From NCBI GenBank assembly GCA_949358305.1, contig CASHSZ010000131.1, forward strand, positions 1 through 22,500: a stretch of 22,500 nt of DNA, in the 5' to 3' direction. Source of the DNA: Strigamia acuminata. Its lineage: Eukaryota; Arthropoda; Chilopoda; Geophilomorpha; Linotaeniidae. The position numbers were made by a program, and so were the translations under genes. Below the pieces are notes generated by a model. That model saw only the letters and a program-made list of their open reading frames with translations, had not been told where the DNA came from and did not search any database. Position 1 is the first letter of the stretch. Each line of letters begins with the position of its first letter. This document shows, piece by piece, positions 9,141-20,487 of this stretch.

Positions 9141-10440
9141 ATGGACGACGAGCAACGAGGAGTGGGCGAAGAACGGACGGGAGTGAACCCCGAGGGCGGA
9201 GGTGTCACGGAGACCCACGCGGAAACAGGCGCCGAGGAGGTGGTGCACGTTTTGTCGTCGCCGAACGGAACAGCGGGAACCGAGAGCGCGGACCCGGGCG
9301 CCAGCCAGTCGTTTCCGAGCACGTTGTCCGGATTGGAAGGTGTACGCAAACCCCGTCCAATGTAAGTACCACGGCGCGACCGGGTTCGTGCGGGATACCA
9401 TTTACATTCGTTTTCGTTTTTCGATAGACGACTCGACAGCGACAACGACGACGACAGCGACAATGGCAATGGCAACAACGGCGGTGGCGGCGACAACGGC
9501 AACGGCGGCAACGAAGCCAACGACGGCAACAGCGGCGGTGACGGGGCAACGGGGCGCGAGGTCGAAGCCATGCAAGCCAAGATCAACACCCTGGAAGTTG
9601 AACTGGAAGAATTGAGGTCGAACCTCGCCAACCACGGCGAAAGACTGGGGGCTCTCGAGGCGATGCTCCCAGTCCCTCCCAGCGGGTCGCAGTCGCAACA
9701 AACAGACTTTGGCTCCTACGACTCTGCGAAGGTGAGCAACGGCGCCCGCCCGTGTCGTCGATTCACTCGTTTTTTCTTCTTCTTCTTCTTCTTCTTCGTT
9801 CAGGACAAGCCCGTTCGCAGCAGGGTGGGGATGTGTTGGCTGTGCCGCAGGAAGCGCGCGAACTACGCCTACGACGACGACGACGGCGACGGCGACGACG
9901 ACGACGGCGATGGGGGCGGATGGAAACCGGCTGGCCCACTCAAGGACATTGGCGATCACTGGCGGAGTGTGCACACCGTAGCCAGAGACTTTGAGGCGGC
10001 CAGGCAATTGCTGCGCGGCCACATCGGCACATTCGACGGCTTTTGCCAGGTACGTATGTATGCATGTGTTTCCTCGCGCGGTCTCTCGGTGTCGTCGCTG
10101 AACAAATCGTATGTTTTTGTTTTTTTTGTTTTTTTTACCCGACAGGAACTGTTTTCGACGACGGAGCACGCGTCCGACTGCCCTTTGTGCGACACGCAGC
10201 CGGATGACCTGAGGCAACATCTTTGGACGAAACATAAATTTTACGTACCGATCGCGACGATAAGGTCGAGCATCGACCAAAGGGGATGCGACGAACCGAA
10301 ACTACCGGCGCCGAAACGCCCGGCGCCGCAACGTGTCCCGGATCAACCGAAACGACGAAAGGGCGAGGCAGAAAAGAAGGTGAAAGAAAAACGCCTCGGT
10401 TTATTCGTTCGTTCATTGATTATTTTAATTTTTTATTCAC

Positions 10441-10524
<84 letters not shown>

Positions 10525-12751
10525 ACACACACACACAGGTAGTCATCCCAGTAGAACAAAGCAACTTGGACCTGATGAAGGAAGAACTTGGACCTGATGA
10601 AGGAAGGGTACACGAAGTGGATGTCGAACGTGCGTGACTGACTCGCGTCGAGGACTCGATCAATCTATCGATCGAATTGACTCGTTCGTTTTCTTTTTCA
10701 GGAAGCCATCGACATGGTGCAACAACGCCCGGTGCTGGATCTCCTCTTCGGAAAGGACAAAGTCAGGGGCTTGTTTTCCATGCCCGCTTCTTTCCCTTCC
10801 CCGCGTCCCTCTCCTCTCGCTGGTACCTTTCGCATTGCCCCCGCTGCTGCAACTGCTCTTCGCACCGCCGAGCAACGCGCCAAATCCGCCGCCGAGCAAC
10901 GCGCCAAATCCGCCGCCGAGCAACGCGCCAAATCCGCCGCCGAGCAACGCGCCAAATCCGCCGCCGAGCAACGCGCCAAATCCGCCGCCGAGCAACGCGC
11001 CAAATCCGCCGCCGAGCAACGCGCCAAATCCGCCGCCGAGCAACGCGCCAAATCCGCCGCCGAGCAACGCGCCAAATCCGCCGCCGAGCAACGCGCCAAA
11101 TCCGCCGCCGAGCAACGCGCCAAATCCGCCGCCGAGCAACGCGCCAAACCCACCACCGAGCAACGCGCCAAATCTACTGTTGTTGCCGCTAAACACGCCG
11201 GATCCATTAAACGTGCAGACGACAATAGCAACAGCAGCAGCAGCAGCGGCGGCGACGACGACGGCGCCGAGGACAGTGGTGCCGACCTCTTCACCGGCGC
11301 CCGCCCCGATCGTGGTGCCGGTGCCGGTGCCACCAGCAAGTCCCGAGAATACGACGTCGACCTCTCGCGCGATCCCATCACCGTACGCGGCTTCACTTTC
11401 GTGCGTAGTCGGGTACCCGGCATCCCGCTCGTCCGCGACGACGACGATGATGAGGAACGCGCTCGCCGCGAAGTCCGCAAGAAGAACCGCGCGAAGGTAG
11501 AGTGCGAAGGCCAAATGATCCGCGCACAGAGTCGCGAGATACAGCGTCGGCGAGAAAGTGAGTTCGAACTCGAACACGCCGAACACGAGCCCTCGCCCGG
11601 GCACAGTCGCGGCACCGGGTCGCGGTCGCGGTCGCGGTCGCGGTCGCAATCGCGGTCGCAGTCGCAGTCGCGGTCGCAGTCGCAGTCGCGGTCGCGGTCG
11701 CGATCGCAGTCGCGGTCGCGGTCGCAGTCGAAGGAGTCGCGATCGAAGGAGTCGCGATCGAAGGAGTCGCAGTCGCAGTCGTGGTCGCAGTCGCGGTCAT
11801 CTTCTTCGCGGCCGTTTTCGCAACCGTTCAAGGTAAGAAACGAAAAATCTCGTCCCGTATTGTCTCGTTTTTCTTTCTTTCTTTCTTTCTTTCTTTCTCG
11901 TATCCGTTCACAAATTCGCTCGTTTCAAATTTCAGACGTCCCTGTATCGCCACGATCGGAGTGGTGTCGCTGGCTCCAAGGCAACCGGTTGCGACAGTAT
12001 CTACTGTCTCGGGGTGGCCGACCCGCGGATCAAATGCTCCGAGTGTTTATGCTCGGTGCACGAAGAGTGCGTGGGGCGGCCGTGGACCAAACGACTCGGC
12101 CGAAGCGAAGGTTTTGTCTGCAGCGGTTGTCGCGACGAACCCCTCTGCTCCAAACTGCGGTAGTTTAGTTTAGTTTTTTTTTTTTTTTTTTTTTTTTCGG
12201 TGTTGATCGTTTTTCGTTCGTCGAACTAATCCCGAATTTCTCTCGCAGGTGCTCCGTCTACACGACCAAAGAGGGCCTGGCCCGCAAAGAGCACGCTTGC
12301 TACCGGCACATCGCGAATGTCCTCCGAGGCGAGTCGGCGAGTTGGCGGATGAGCGCGTTTAAAGGGACCACCGACGCGCGAGAAGACCTGGTGACGGACC
12401 AACACGAGGCGTTGATCAGAGACAAGGCGGTGGTACGGGTTAACGAATTGTTCGCTCGTTCGTTTGTTTGTTCGCTCGTTTAAATTTCCATTCACGTTTC
12501 AGAGTCGATGGCTGGTTCGCAAGATCGAGGGTCTCTACGAAGCGGAGGTCGGTTTGCTTCCACCGAAAGGCATTCCCCGCATGCCGCCGGATCGTCTCGC
12601 GACGATAGTGCCCAAGGTCCTGGTCCCGGAGTACATGGTCCGGTTGATCGCGGCAACGGAGGATATCGACCGGGACCACGCGGAGTTTCTATTGGAATAC
12701 TGTGACCGTCCGCCGTATGCACTCGACGACCGGAGCTTTGAGTCGGTGTGA
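9141..12751 (+). CDS. PHD-finger / C2H2 zinc-finger nuclear protein (9 exons)
   Basis: The exons are 9141-9361, 9428-9731, 9804-10049, 10146-10379, 10539-10607, 10702-11832, 11936-12159, 12249-12432 and 12503-12751, about 953 residues. All introns are GT-AG. Seen in order: a Gly/Asn/Asp-rich linker; a coiled coil (residues about 122-155); a C2H2-like pair split by an Asp/Gly insert (C186, C189, H227, H232); a normal C2H2 (C269, C272, H282, H287); thirteen 8-residue EQRAKSAA repeats (about 413-516); an Arg/Ser repeat (about 665-721); a C4HC3 PHD finger (about 754-800); a Cys/His cluster; and an 82-residue C-terminal exon. PHD fingers commonly read histone tails, and SR tracts often mark nuclear speckle proteins, so a chromatin or RNA-linked nuclear role is inferred. 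The start ATG has a favourable AAAATGG context. Exon 5 is disturbed by a 22-bp duplication. Exact family unknown. Confidence 0.78.
10442..10537. repeat. (CT)n-(CA)n microsatellite serving as acceptor tract
   Basis: About 80 bases of CT followed by a short CA run, ending in CACAG at the exon 5 acceptor of the PHD-finger gene. The microsatellite occupies the polypyrimidine tract. Confidence 0.9.
10563..10606 (+). repeat. exact 22-bp tandem duplication in exon 5
   Basis: Bases 10563-10584 and 10585-10606 are identical. The length is not a multiple of three, so the second copy is read in another frame (LDLMKE, then LGPDEG). The effect on the PHD-finger gene is described in the findings. Confidence 0.93.
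10864..11175 (+). repeat. 24-bp coding minisatellite, 13 copies
   Basis: The unit GAGCAACGCGCC plus AAATCCGCCGCC repeats with exact 24-bp spacing from 10870 to 11158, encoding EQRAKSAA in the gene frame. The last two units carry substitutions. All six frames are stop-free, so open length alone cannot identify the coding frame. The flanking exon sequence does. Confidence 0.95.
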
Positions 12752-12996
12752 GCGAGCGAGCGAGCGACCGACCGACTTAGAACGACCGACCGACCGACCG
12801 ACCGACCGACCGACTTAGAACGAACGACCGACCAACCGACTTAGAACGACCGACCGACCGATTGACCGACCGACCGACCGACCGACCGACCGACTTAGAA
12901 TGACGCGAGCTGGACAGGCAGACAGCGAGCGAGCGAGGTGGACGACCGAACGCGCGAGCGACATCGACGACGTCGTCCGCGACCTATTTATTTTTT

Positions 12997-13055
<59 letters not shown>

Positions 13056-13365
13056 TTTTTCTCCATTCGTTCATTCATTCGTTCACCCATTCATTTATTT
13101 ATTTGTTTATGTATACATACATACATATACACACATATATATATATATATATACATTTTGTTGTTGTGTTATCTGCTCTCTCGAATAAATCAGCGAGTAA
13201 ACCACACGCCTCGCCTCTCTCTCTCTTCATTTCTTCTCAAAAACGTTCAAATCAACCTACGAGGTTGAAACAAACAAAAAAGAAAGAAACCCGAAGTAAA
13301 GCAAAGTAAAGTAAAGTAGAGTAGAGTAGAGTAGAGTAGAGTAGAGTAGAGTAGAGTAGAGTAAA
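12752..13365 (+). other. 3' flank of PHD-finger gene: minisatellite, (TTTA)n, AATAAA
   Basis: Directly after the stop come four blocks of (CGAC/GACC)n, each closed by GACTTAGAA (12765-12900). Next are (TTTA)n at about 12987-13059 and (TA)n near 13133-13152. An AATAAA at 13184-13189 is the best poly-A signal for the PHD-finger gene. A (GTAGA)n run at about 13294-13370 leads into the tRNA-derived repeats. No further exon is seen. Confidence 0.6.
13184..13189 (+). terminator. candidate poly-A signal AATAAA
   Basis: First AATAAA on the plus strand after the stop at 12751, about 430 bases downstream and followed by a non-repetitive stretch. Cleavage site not determined. Confidence 0.4.
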
Positions 13366-13660
13366 ATAGAGCACTCGAACCGAAAGCGACGAAATTCCAG
13401 ACGACCACGAAGACGCTTTATCTTCGACCCCGGGTGGCCGAGCGGGCAGGGTGACCTGCCGCACGGAGCTGGTGACCGAAGGTTCGCGTCCCGCTCCCGC
13501 CGACTTTTCGTTTCACCGATCTTCTGGACAATCCTACTTCTATGATTTCTTACAAATGAGTACTTTACTTTACTTTATGAACGAATTCTCATGAATACTA
13601 CTCTCTCGCAAGACTCGCGGGAGGGGGGGTCGAAGGTATCGGCCCTTCTTTATTTTATTT
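13366..13660 (+). repeat. tRNA-derived repeat, array 1 copy 1
   Basis: The tRNA-like core is 13424-13503. It has a box A-like GTGGCCGAGCGGG at 13434 and a box B-like GGTTCGCGTCC at 13481, spaced as in long-variable-arm tRNAs (Leu/Ser type). The 5' and 3' ends can pair (TCGG/CCGA). A CTCTCGC (13603-13609) / GCGGGAG (13617-13623) hairpin follows about 100 bp later, then GTCGAAGGTATCGGCCCTTC and a T-rich tail. Confidence 0.8.
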
Positions 13661-13834
13661 TATTTTATTTCATTTTATTTTATTCTATTTTTAATTTTAT
13701 TTCCACCTACCTATCTACCCGTCTGTTTATTTATTTGTTTATTTATTTGTTTATTTATTTATTTATTTATTTCTTTCTTTCTTTCTTTTTTCTTCCTTTC
13801 GTCTCTTTTCCTCTCGTTCGTTCGGCCAAAATGA

Positions 13835-14130
13835 AACGAATACTCGAATCGGAAGCGACGAAATTCTAGACGACCACGAGGACGCTTTATCTTCGGCCCC
13901 GGGTGGCCGAGCGAGTAGAGTGACCTACCGCACGGAGCTGGTGACCGAGAGTTCGAGTCCCGCTCTCCCGACTTTCCGTTTCTCCGAAATTATTCGGTAG
14001 CATCTCTTTCTTTCTTCGTAATTACTCGTTATCGTACTAGTGGTTTATTAATACATTCTCATGGGCAATACTCTCCCGCAAGACCCGCGGGAGGGGGGGT
14101 CGAAGGTATCGGCCCTTCTTTATTTTTATT
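13835..14130 (+). repeat. tRNA-derived repeat, array 1 copy 2
   Basis: Core 13893-13972 with box B GTTCGAGTCCC. The central stem is GTAG/CTAC where other copies have GCAG/CTGC, a compensated change. The distal hairpin CTCCCGC (14073-14079) / GCGGGAG (14087-14093) is fully paired. Confidence 0.8.
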
Positions 14131-14261
14131 CAATTTATTTATATTTTTATTTTTTTTTTTTTATTTAATTTCCACGTGTCCATTTACCCATCTACCTATC
14201 TATTTATCTATCTATTTATTTATTCGTTTATTCGTTCGTGTCTTTCTTCCGTTCATTCGAC

Positions 14262-14560
14262 CAAAGTGAAGTAAATTGGAACCGACACAATTCTAGGCGA
14301 CTACGAGGGCGTTTTATCTTCGGGCCCGGGTGGCCGAGTGGGCAGAGCTACCTGCCGCACGGAGACGTGGACCGAAAGTTCGAGTCCCGCTCCCGCCGAC
14401 TTTTCATTTCACCGATGTTTTCTCAGAAACCCTTCTTCTATGATTGATTTGTTACAAATGAGTACTTTACTAACGCATTCTCATGAATACTACTCTCTCG
14501 CAAGACCCGCGGGAGGGGGGGGGGTCGAAGGTATCGGCCCTTCTTTATTTTATTCGACCT
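14262..14560 (+). repeat. tRNA-derived repeat, array 1 copy 3
   Basis: Core 14320-14400, distal hairpin 14495-14515 (CTCTCGC with GCGGGAG, one T-G pair). The second half of the core is diverged (ACGTGGACCGAAAG), so any tRNA fold is weaker here. Confidence 0.75.
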
Positions 14561-15001
14561 CCCTCCTCTCGTTCTTTTATTTTATTTCATTCCACTTTTT
14601 TATTTTATTTATTTATTTTTTTACTTATTTCTTTCCATTCTTCTCTCTTTTTATTCATCCATTCGTTCATTCATTCATTTATTTGGTTCGTTTTGTTTTT
14701 ATAAATCCAGTCCGCAGCGTCAGGTGCCGCTCTACGGAGTTTGCGCCGCAGCAAAACAACACCCATCCCTACCTTTGACCCCGCTCGACGGCGTCATTCA
14801 ATCCGCACGCACCATCGTCGAAAAAGAAAGAAAAAGAAACGAGAAACGAGAAATAAATAAACCAATAAAGAAAGACGAGCCGACCGACCAACTTTCCCGG
14901 TTCGTGTTTATTAATTTTTTATTAATCAATTAATTGATTAATTGATTGGTTGGCTAAACGACCGTTTCGTCCGTTCGTTCGTTCGTTCGTTCGTTTAAGC
15001 C
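14561..15001 (+). other. AT-rich spacer with a possible orphan exon
   Basis: T-rich simple sequence to 14700, then ATAAATCCAG, an acceptor-like site ending at 14710, followed by about 140 bases that are not simple sequence and are open in two frames. AATAAA follows at 14852 and 14864. This could be the last exon of an unplaced transcript, but no donor exon was found. AATTGATT inverted words at 14910-14950 precede the piggyBac-type gene. Confidence 0.3.
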
Positions 15002-16603
15002 ATGACGGACGGTTTCCCCAAAACGGACGCGGGCGCGCGCGTGTGGGTCGCCACGACGACGTCGTACCGGCAGGACGTCGGTTTAGCCGGCGGGACGCCC
15101 GGCTACTGCGGTCGCTGCGTGCCGAGCAGCTCGGAGTTCGATTACTTCGAGGAGCTGTTCGGCGAGGCGGCCCGTTTCATCGTGACCGCGACGAATCGAG
15201 CCATCCGGAGAGAGGCAAGAGAGGAGGAAATGGCGCGAGCGCAGGTGCCGAGAAAAAAACAACGGTGACGATCCGCGACACTCACTCACTCTCACGCTCG
15301 TTTTCGTTTTCGTTTTCGTTCTAGGTGCTCGCCGCGTCGCGGCCACGGCCACGAGGTCCAAAGTCCAGACGAACGACGGCGGCGACGACGACGACGACTG
15401 CTGCCGGTGGGAGCGTCGTGGCCGTTGCCGGTGGCAGCGGCACCCGACCCGGGGCGCGGTGCGCGGACCTGAGGGTGCGCCTCACCGCGGGCGACCGGAG
15501 GGCGGCCGACGCGACCGCTCGACGACAATTAGCCCCTCCTCCCCCTCCTCCTTCTCCTCCTCCTCCTCCTCCTCCTCCTCCTCCTCCTCCTCCTCGGCAG
15601 AGGGCACGTGGGCCGGTTCGACCCCTGGCGCTGGACGAGCTGTACGCGTACCTGGGCATTCTCGTGCTCACCGGTTACAACCGACAGCCCGAACTGCGCC
15701 ACTACTGGCAGGGCGACAGGCCCGGCGATCTCGGCGCGCCGGCCGTCCGACGAGCGATGACGCGCCAACGGTTCGAAGAGGTTTCGCGTTATCTCCACTA
15801 CAGCACGCAGCCGTCGTACCAGCGGCTGCGCGTTGGCGGGTCGGCGGCCGGCTCCGACGGCGGCAGCACGACGGGAGAGAGGGCGGCGTTCTTGAAGGAA
15901 CGCGAACGAGAGGACGGCACGACGAAAGTCCGTTTGTTCGCCGATCTGGTGAACAAGCGCTTTCGCGCGTGCCGCGAGCCCAGCCAAACTCTCTGCGTCG
16001 ACGAATCGATGATCGCCTACCGGGGTCGATCGGAGATGAAGGTGCGTGCGGGGGTCGCCCTCCGATCTCGTTTTTCTCTAACGTTCTTTCTTTCTTTCTT
16101 TCTTTCTTTAACGTTCTTCCCAGGTCCGTCAACCGGCCAAGCCCATCAAATGGGGCTTCGAGTTGTTCACACTATGCGACGCGGGCACCGCCTACGTGCT
16201 GAACGACGAGGCGCACATCGGCAAACGCGCCAAAATGTTCTTCGACCCGGACGAGGAGCCGGAGCCAGAGTGAGTCACTTCGTCGTCGCTGTTTCTCTCC
16301 TTCGTTCTCACAATTCCTTCTTTTTCTTTTCTCTTTTTTTCGTTTCCAGGTACCCGGGCAGCATCATCGGACGCATCGTCGTCTACGTCGCCAGGCACTA
16401 CCTCGGCAAAGGGCACACGATTGCGTGCGACAATCGATTCACGTCCGCCGTGCTGTTCGAGCACCTCTTTGCCCGCCACAACACAATGGCCGTCGGGACG
16501 CTGCGGTCCAACGCGGCCCAAATGCCGCCCGACCTCCCGGACCCCAAGCGGTACCGAGCCAACGCGAGAGGTAAACCGCCCGCTCGCTCTTCGCATCGTC
16601 GGC

Positions 16604-16695
<92 letters not shown>

Positions 16696-17420
16696 CGATT
16701 GATTGATTGATTTCACTTCTTTTTTATTCATAGGCGATTTCCTGCATCGTCAGAGTGGCCGACTGTTGCTTACCTGGTGGAGGGACACGACGACCGTGAG
16801 TCTGCTCAGCACGAACGTCGACCCGTTGGCGGCGCCCGGGCACGTCTCCCGTCGCATCGGCGGCAACAGGGTGGACGTCCGTTGCCCGGCGCCCGCGCTT
16901 TCGTACACGCGCAATTTCCACTGGGTGGACGTGCTGAACAGGCTGGTCTCCTCGTTCCGCATCGGGCGCCGTTCCCCGTACTGGCACCGGTACTTCTTCT
17001 TCCACAAGCTGAACCAAGGTGAGCGGGGCGCCGTTTGCCACCGATTAATCCGTCGCTAATTAATTCTCGCTTCTCTTCTCTTCTCTTCTTCCAGTGTGCG
17101 TCAACGCCCGAATCAATATGCTCGAGGCGACCTCGGGCGCGCGAGGCGGCCGATCGCAGCTGCAGTTCAGGAGAGCGCTCGCCACCCAACTCGTGTCTCG
17201 ACGGGAGGGGGCCGTGCCGGGCGCGGCCCCCGCGCCCGGCGGACCCGTCGTCCACCGGCTCGAACACACGTCCAAGAGCAAGCGGTGCAAGGTGTGTTAC
17301 GTGCGCCGCAAGGAACGGCACGAGAGCAGTTGGTGGTGCGTCCCCTGCGAAATCAACCTGTGCCGGCCGAAACACGGTCGCGATTGTTTTCAGATCCACG
17401 TGGCCGGCGCGGACAAGTGA
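15002..17420 (+). CDS. piggyBac-family transposase-derived protein (6 exons)
   Basis: The exons are 15002-15244, 15325-16041, 16124-16269, 16350-16570, 16734-17018 and 17095-17420, giving 645 residues with phase kept at every GT-AG junction (0, 0, 2, 1, 1). The N-terminus has the family's YFEELF...IVTATNRAIR segment. Residues about 82-180 are a low-complexity Thr/Ala/Pro insert. The RNase H-like DDE core follows: CVDESM (D307), PIKWGFELFTLCD, CDNRFTS (D396) and NFHWVDVLN (D508), matching the three catalytic Asp of piggyBac transposases. The usual Asp three residues after the third is Asn here. The C-terminus (from 602) is a Cys-rich cross-brace finger (CKVC...WWCVPC...LC...DC). Known members cut and paste at TTAA; many host genes derive from them. 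The five introns, and the lack of terminal repeats that I could find, favour a domesticated or old copy. An AATAAA lies at 17675. Confidence 0.93.
16605..16713. repeat. (GATT)n microsatellite in piggyBac intron 4
   Basis: About 27 tandem GATT units with one GATC interruption, filling most of the intron between 16571 and 16733. The acceptor TTTTATTCATAG is intact after it. Confidence 0.95.
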
Positions 17421-17748
17421 CCGCGACGTTTCCACGACCGAGCGCGCGCCGACGCTCGGGCGGCCAACCGGCCGGTTAATTTTGTTTTATTTCATTCCTC
17501 CATTTGCCAGAACGCGGCGGAGTAGTTTTGTTTGTTTTGCTTATTTATTTATTTATTCATTTATTCCATTTTTTTTGTAAGTTAATTTTATTATTTATTA
17601 ACAAAGGCAACAATGACGACGTATTGTCGATGCCGACAAAGAAAAAGAAAAAAAAGAAAACAAACGAACAAATCAATAAAAACGAACAAAAACAGACAAG
17701 TGAAACGAAAACGTGTGAATTAATTAGCTCGATCGGCCAACCAATCAA
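17421..17748. other. convergent 3' intergenic region
   Basis: Separates the plus-strand piggyBac stop (17420) from the minus-strand coiled-coil stop (17749). It holds (TTTA)n at 17540-17565, which read on the minus strand gives AATAAA words, and a plus-strand AATAAA at 17675-17680. The two transcripts probably overlap at their 3' ends. Confidence 0.6.
17675..17680 (+). terminator. candidate poly-A signal for piggyBac gene
   Basis: AATAAA about 255 bases after the stop, within an A-rich stretch. It lies beyond the minus-strand AATAAA words, so the transcripts would overlap. Confidence 0.4.
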
Positions 17749-19362
<1,614 letters not shown>

Positions 19363-19639
19363 CCGTAAAAAAAAAAAAATGGCGTCGGAGAAAAAAAAAA
19401 CCTATGGCGTGGTCGGAATGCGACTGTCTGTCTGCCTGCCTGTCAGTCCGTCAGCCAGCCAGTCAGCTGACGACACGAAAAAAATAAAAAAAAAATGAAC
19501 AAACAAACAAACAAACAAATAAATAATAGTAATAATAATAATAATTATTATTAAACAAAAAATAATTAATAACCGGTAACTAATTAACGACGATTAACAA
19601 CGGCGAGAATGAATGGTAACGACGGCGAACGTTGTCGTT
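19363..19639. other. low-complexity upstream flank of coiled-coil gene
   Basis: Poly-A runs, TGCCTGTCAGTCCG-like words, (CAAA)n and (TAA)n runs (19501-19560). It should hold the promoter of the minus-strand gene, but I see no clear core element. The T-rich sequence just upstream of the ATG (minus strand) could also be an intron end. Confidence 0.4.
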
Positions 19640-19945
19640 GAAATTGGCGGCGCTTTATCATCGGCCCCGAGTGGCCGAGCGGGCAGGGTGACCTGCCGCA
19701 CGGAGCTGGTGACCGAGGGTTCGAGTCCCGCTTCCCGCCGATTTTTCATTTCTGGCAAAAACTGTATTGTCAAACAAATACGCATTCCTGGGGTTTCGAT
19801 TGATATTGCCCCGTTCCAGTTCGTTCGTCCATACTTATTAGTTCTCTTCAGATGGTGATGATGAACACTCTCCCGCGGGGTTGCGGGAGGGTGGGGGGGG
19901 AGTCGAAAGATTCGGCTCTCCTTTTATTTATTTATTTATTTTATT
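19640..19945 (+). repeat. tRNA-derived repeat, array 2 copy 1
   Basis: Core 19661-19741 with TCGGC/GCCGA end pairing, box A GTGGCCGAGCGGG, GGCAGG-GTGA-CCTGCC central hairpin and box B GGTTCGAGTCC. Distal hairpin CTCCCGC (19870-19876), loop GGGGTT, GCGGGAG (19883-19889). GTCGAAAGATTCGGCTCTCC and T-rich sequence follow. Confidence 0.85.
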
Positions 19946-20025
19946 TTATTTTATTTTATTTTTTTCGTTTACATACATATATTTGTTTTTATTTTTATTC
20001 TTTTTCTTTTCTTTTCTTTTCTTTT

Positions 20026-20400
20026 TTTCCGAGATTCGAACAGAACTGCCGAGTTAAGTTAAGTTGGGCTAAAACAGAAAAGGAAGAAATTCGAAGCGAC
20101 GGTTCTAGACGGCTACGAGGGCGGTTTATCTTCGGCCCCGGGTGGCCGAGCGGGCAGGGTGACCTGCCGCACGGAGCTGGTGACCGAGGGTTCGAGTCCC
20201 GCTTCCCGCCGATTTTTCATTTCTGGCAAAAACTGTATCACAGAAACACTCATATCTATCTTAACATTGTCGAGTCTATTGCACGGTTGTGCGCCATTCT
20301 TTCTCTTCAGATAGTGAGGCACACTCTCTCGCGAGGTTGCGAGAGGGTGGGGGGAAGTCGGAAGATTCGGCTCTCCTTTTGTTTTTATTTTTTTCGTTCA
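20026..20400 (+). repeat. tRNA-derived repeat, array 2 copy 2
   Basis: Core 20132-20212. Distal hairpin CTCTCGC (20326-20332), loop GAGGTT, GCGAGAG (20339-20345), which keeps pairing by a double change against the previous copy. A 5' extension from 20029 has CCGAGATTCGAAC, then AGAAAAGGAAGAAATTCGAAGCGACG. Confidence 0.85.
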
Positions 20401-20487
20401 TATTTTTGTTTTTATTTCTATTCTTTTTCTCTTCTCTTCTCTTCTTTTCTTTTTTTCTCTTTTCTTTTTTTTTTTTGTTTTTTCCTC

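Noticed and set aside
9402-10280. Minus-strand 292-residue frame opposite the PHD-finger gene
   Set aside because: It crosses introns and microsatellites of the plus-strand gene, has long Val/Ala and Glu runs, and shows no domain.
10660-11831. Two long minus-strand open frames (GFGALLGG and ADLARCSA repeats)
   Set aside because: They are mirror readings of the 24-bp minisatellite, which has no stops in any frame. The plus strand has the consistent splice sites and the PHD and SR context.
12900-13309. LFIYLFIY-type open frames
   Set aside because: Translation of (TTTA)n, not protein. The same applies to similar frames at 5349-5652, 6070-6261, 7289-7437 and 13591-13869.
19661-19741. Functional tRNA gene
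   Set aside because: Boxes A and B are present, but the anticodon arm is replaced by a GNRA-capped stem and the sequence recurs in six repeat copies, so it is tRNA-derived rather than a tRNA gene.
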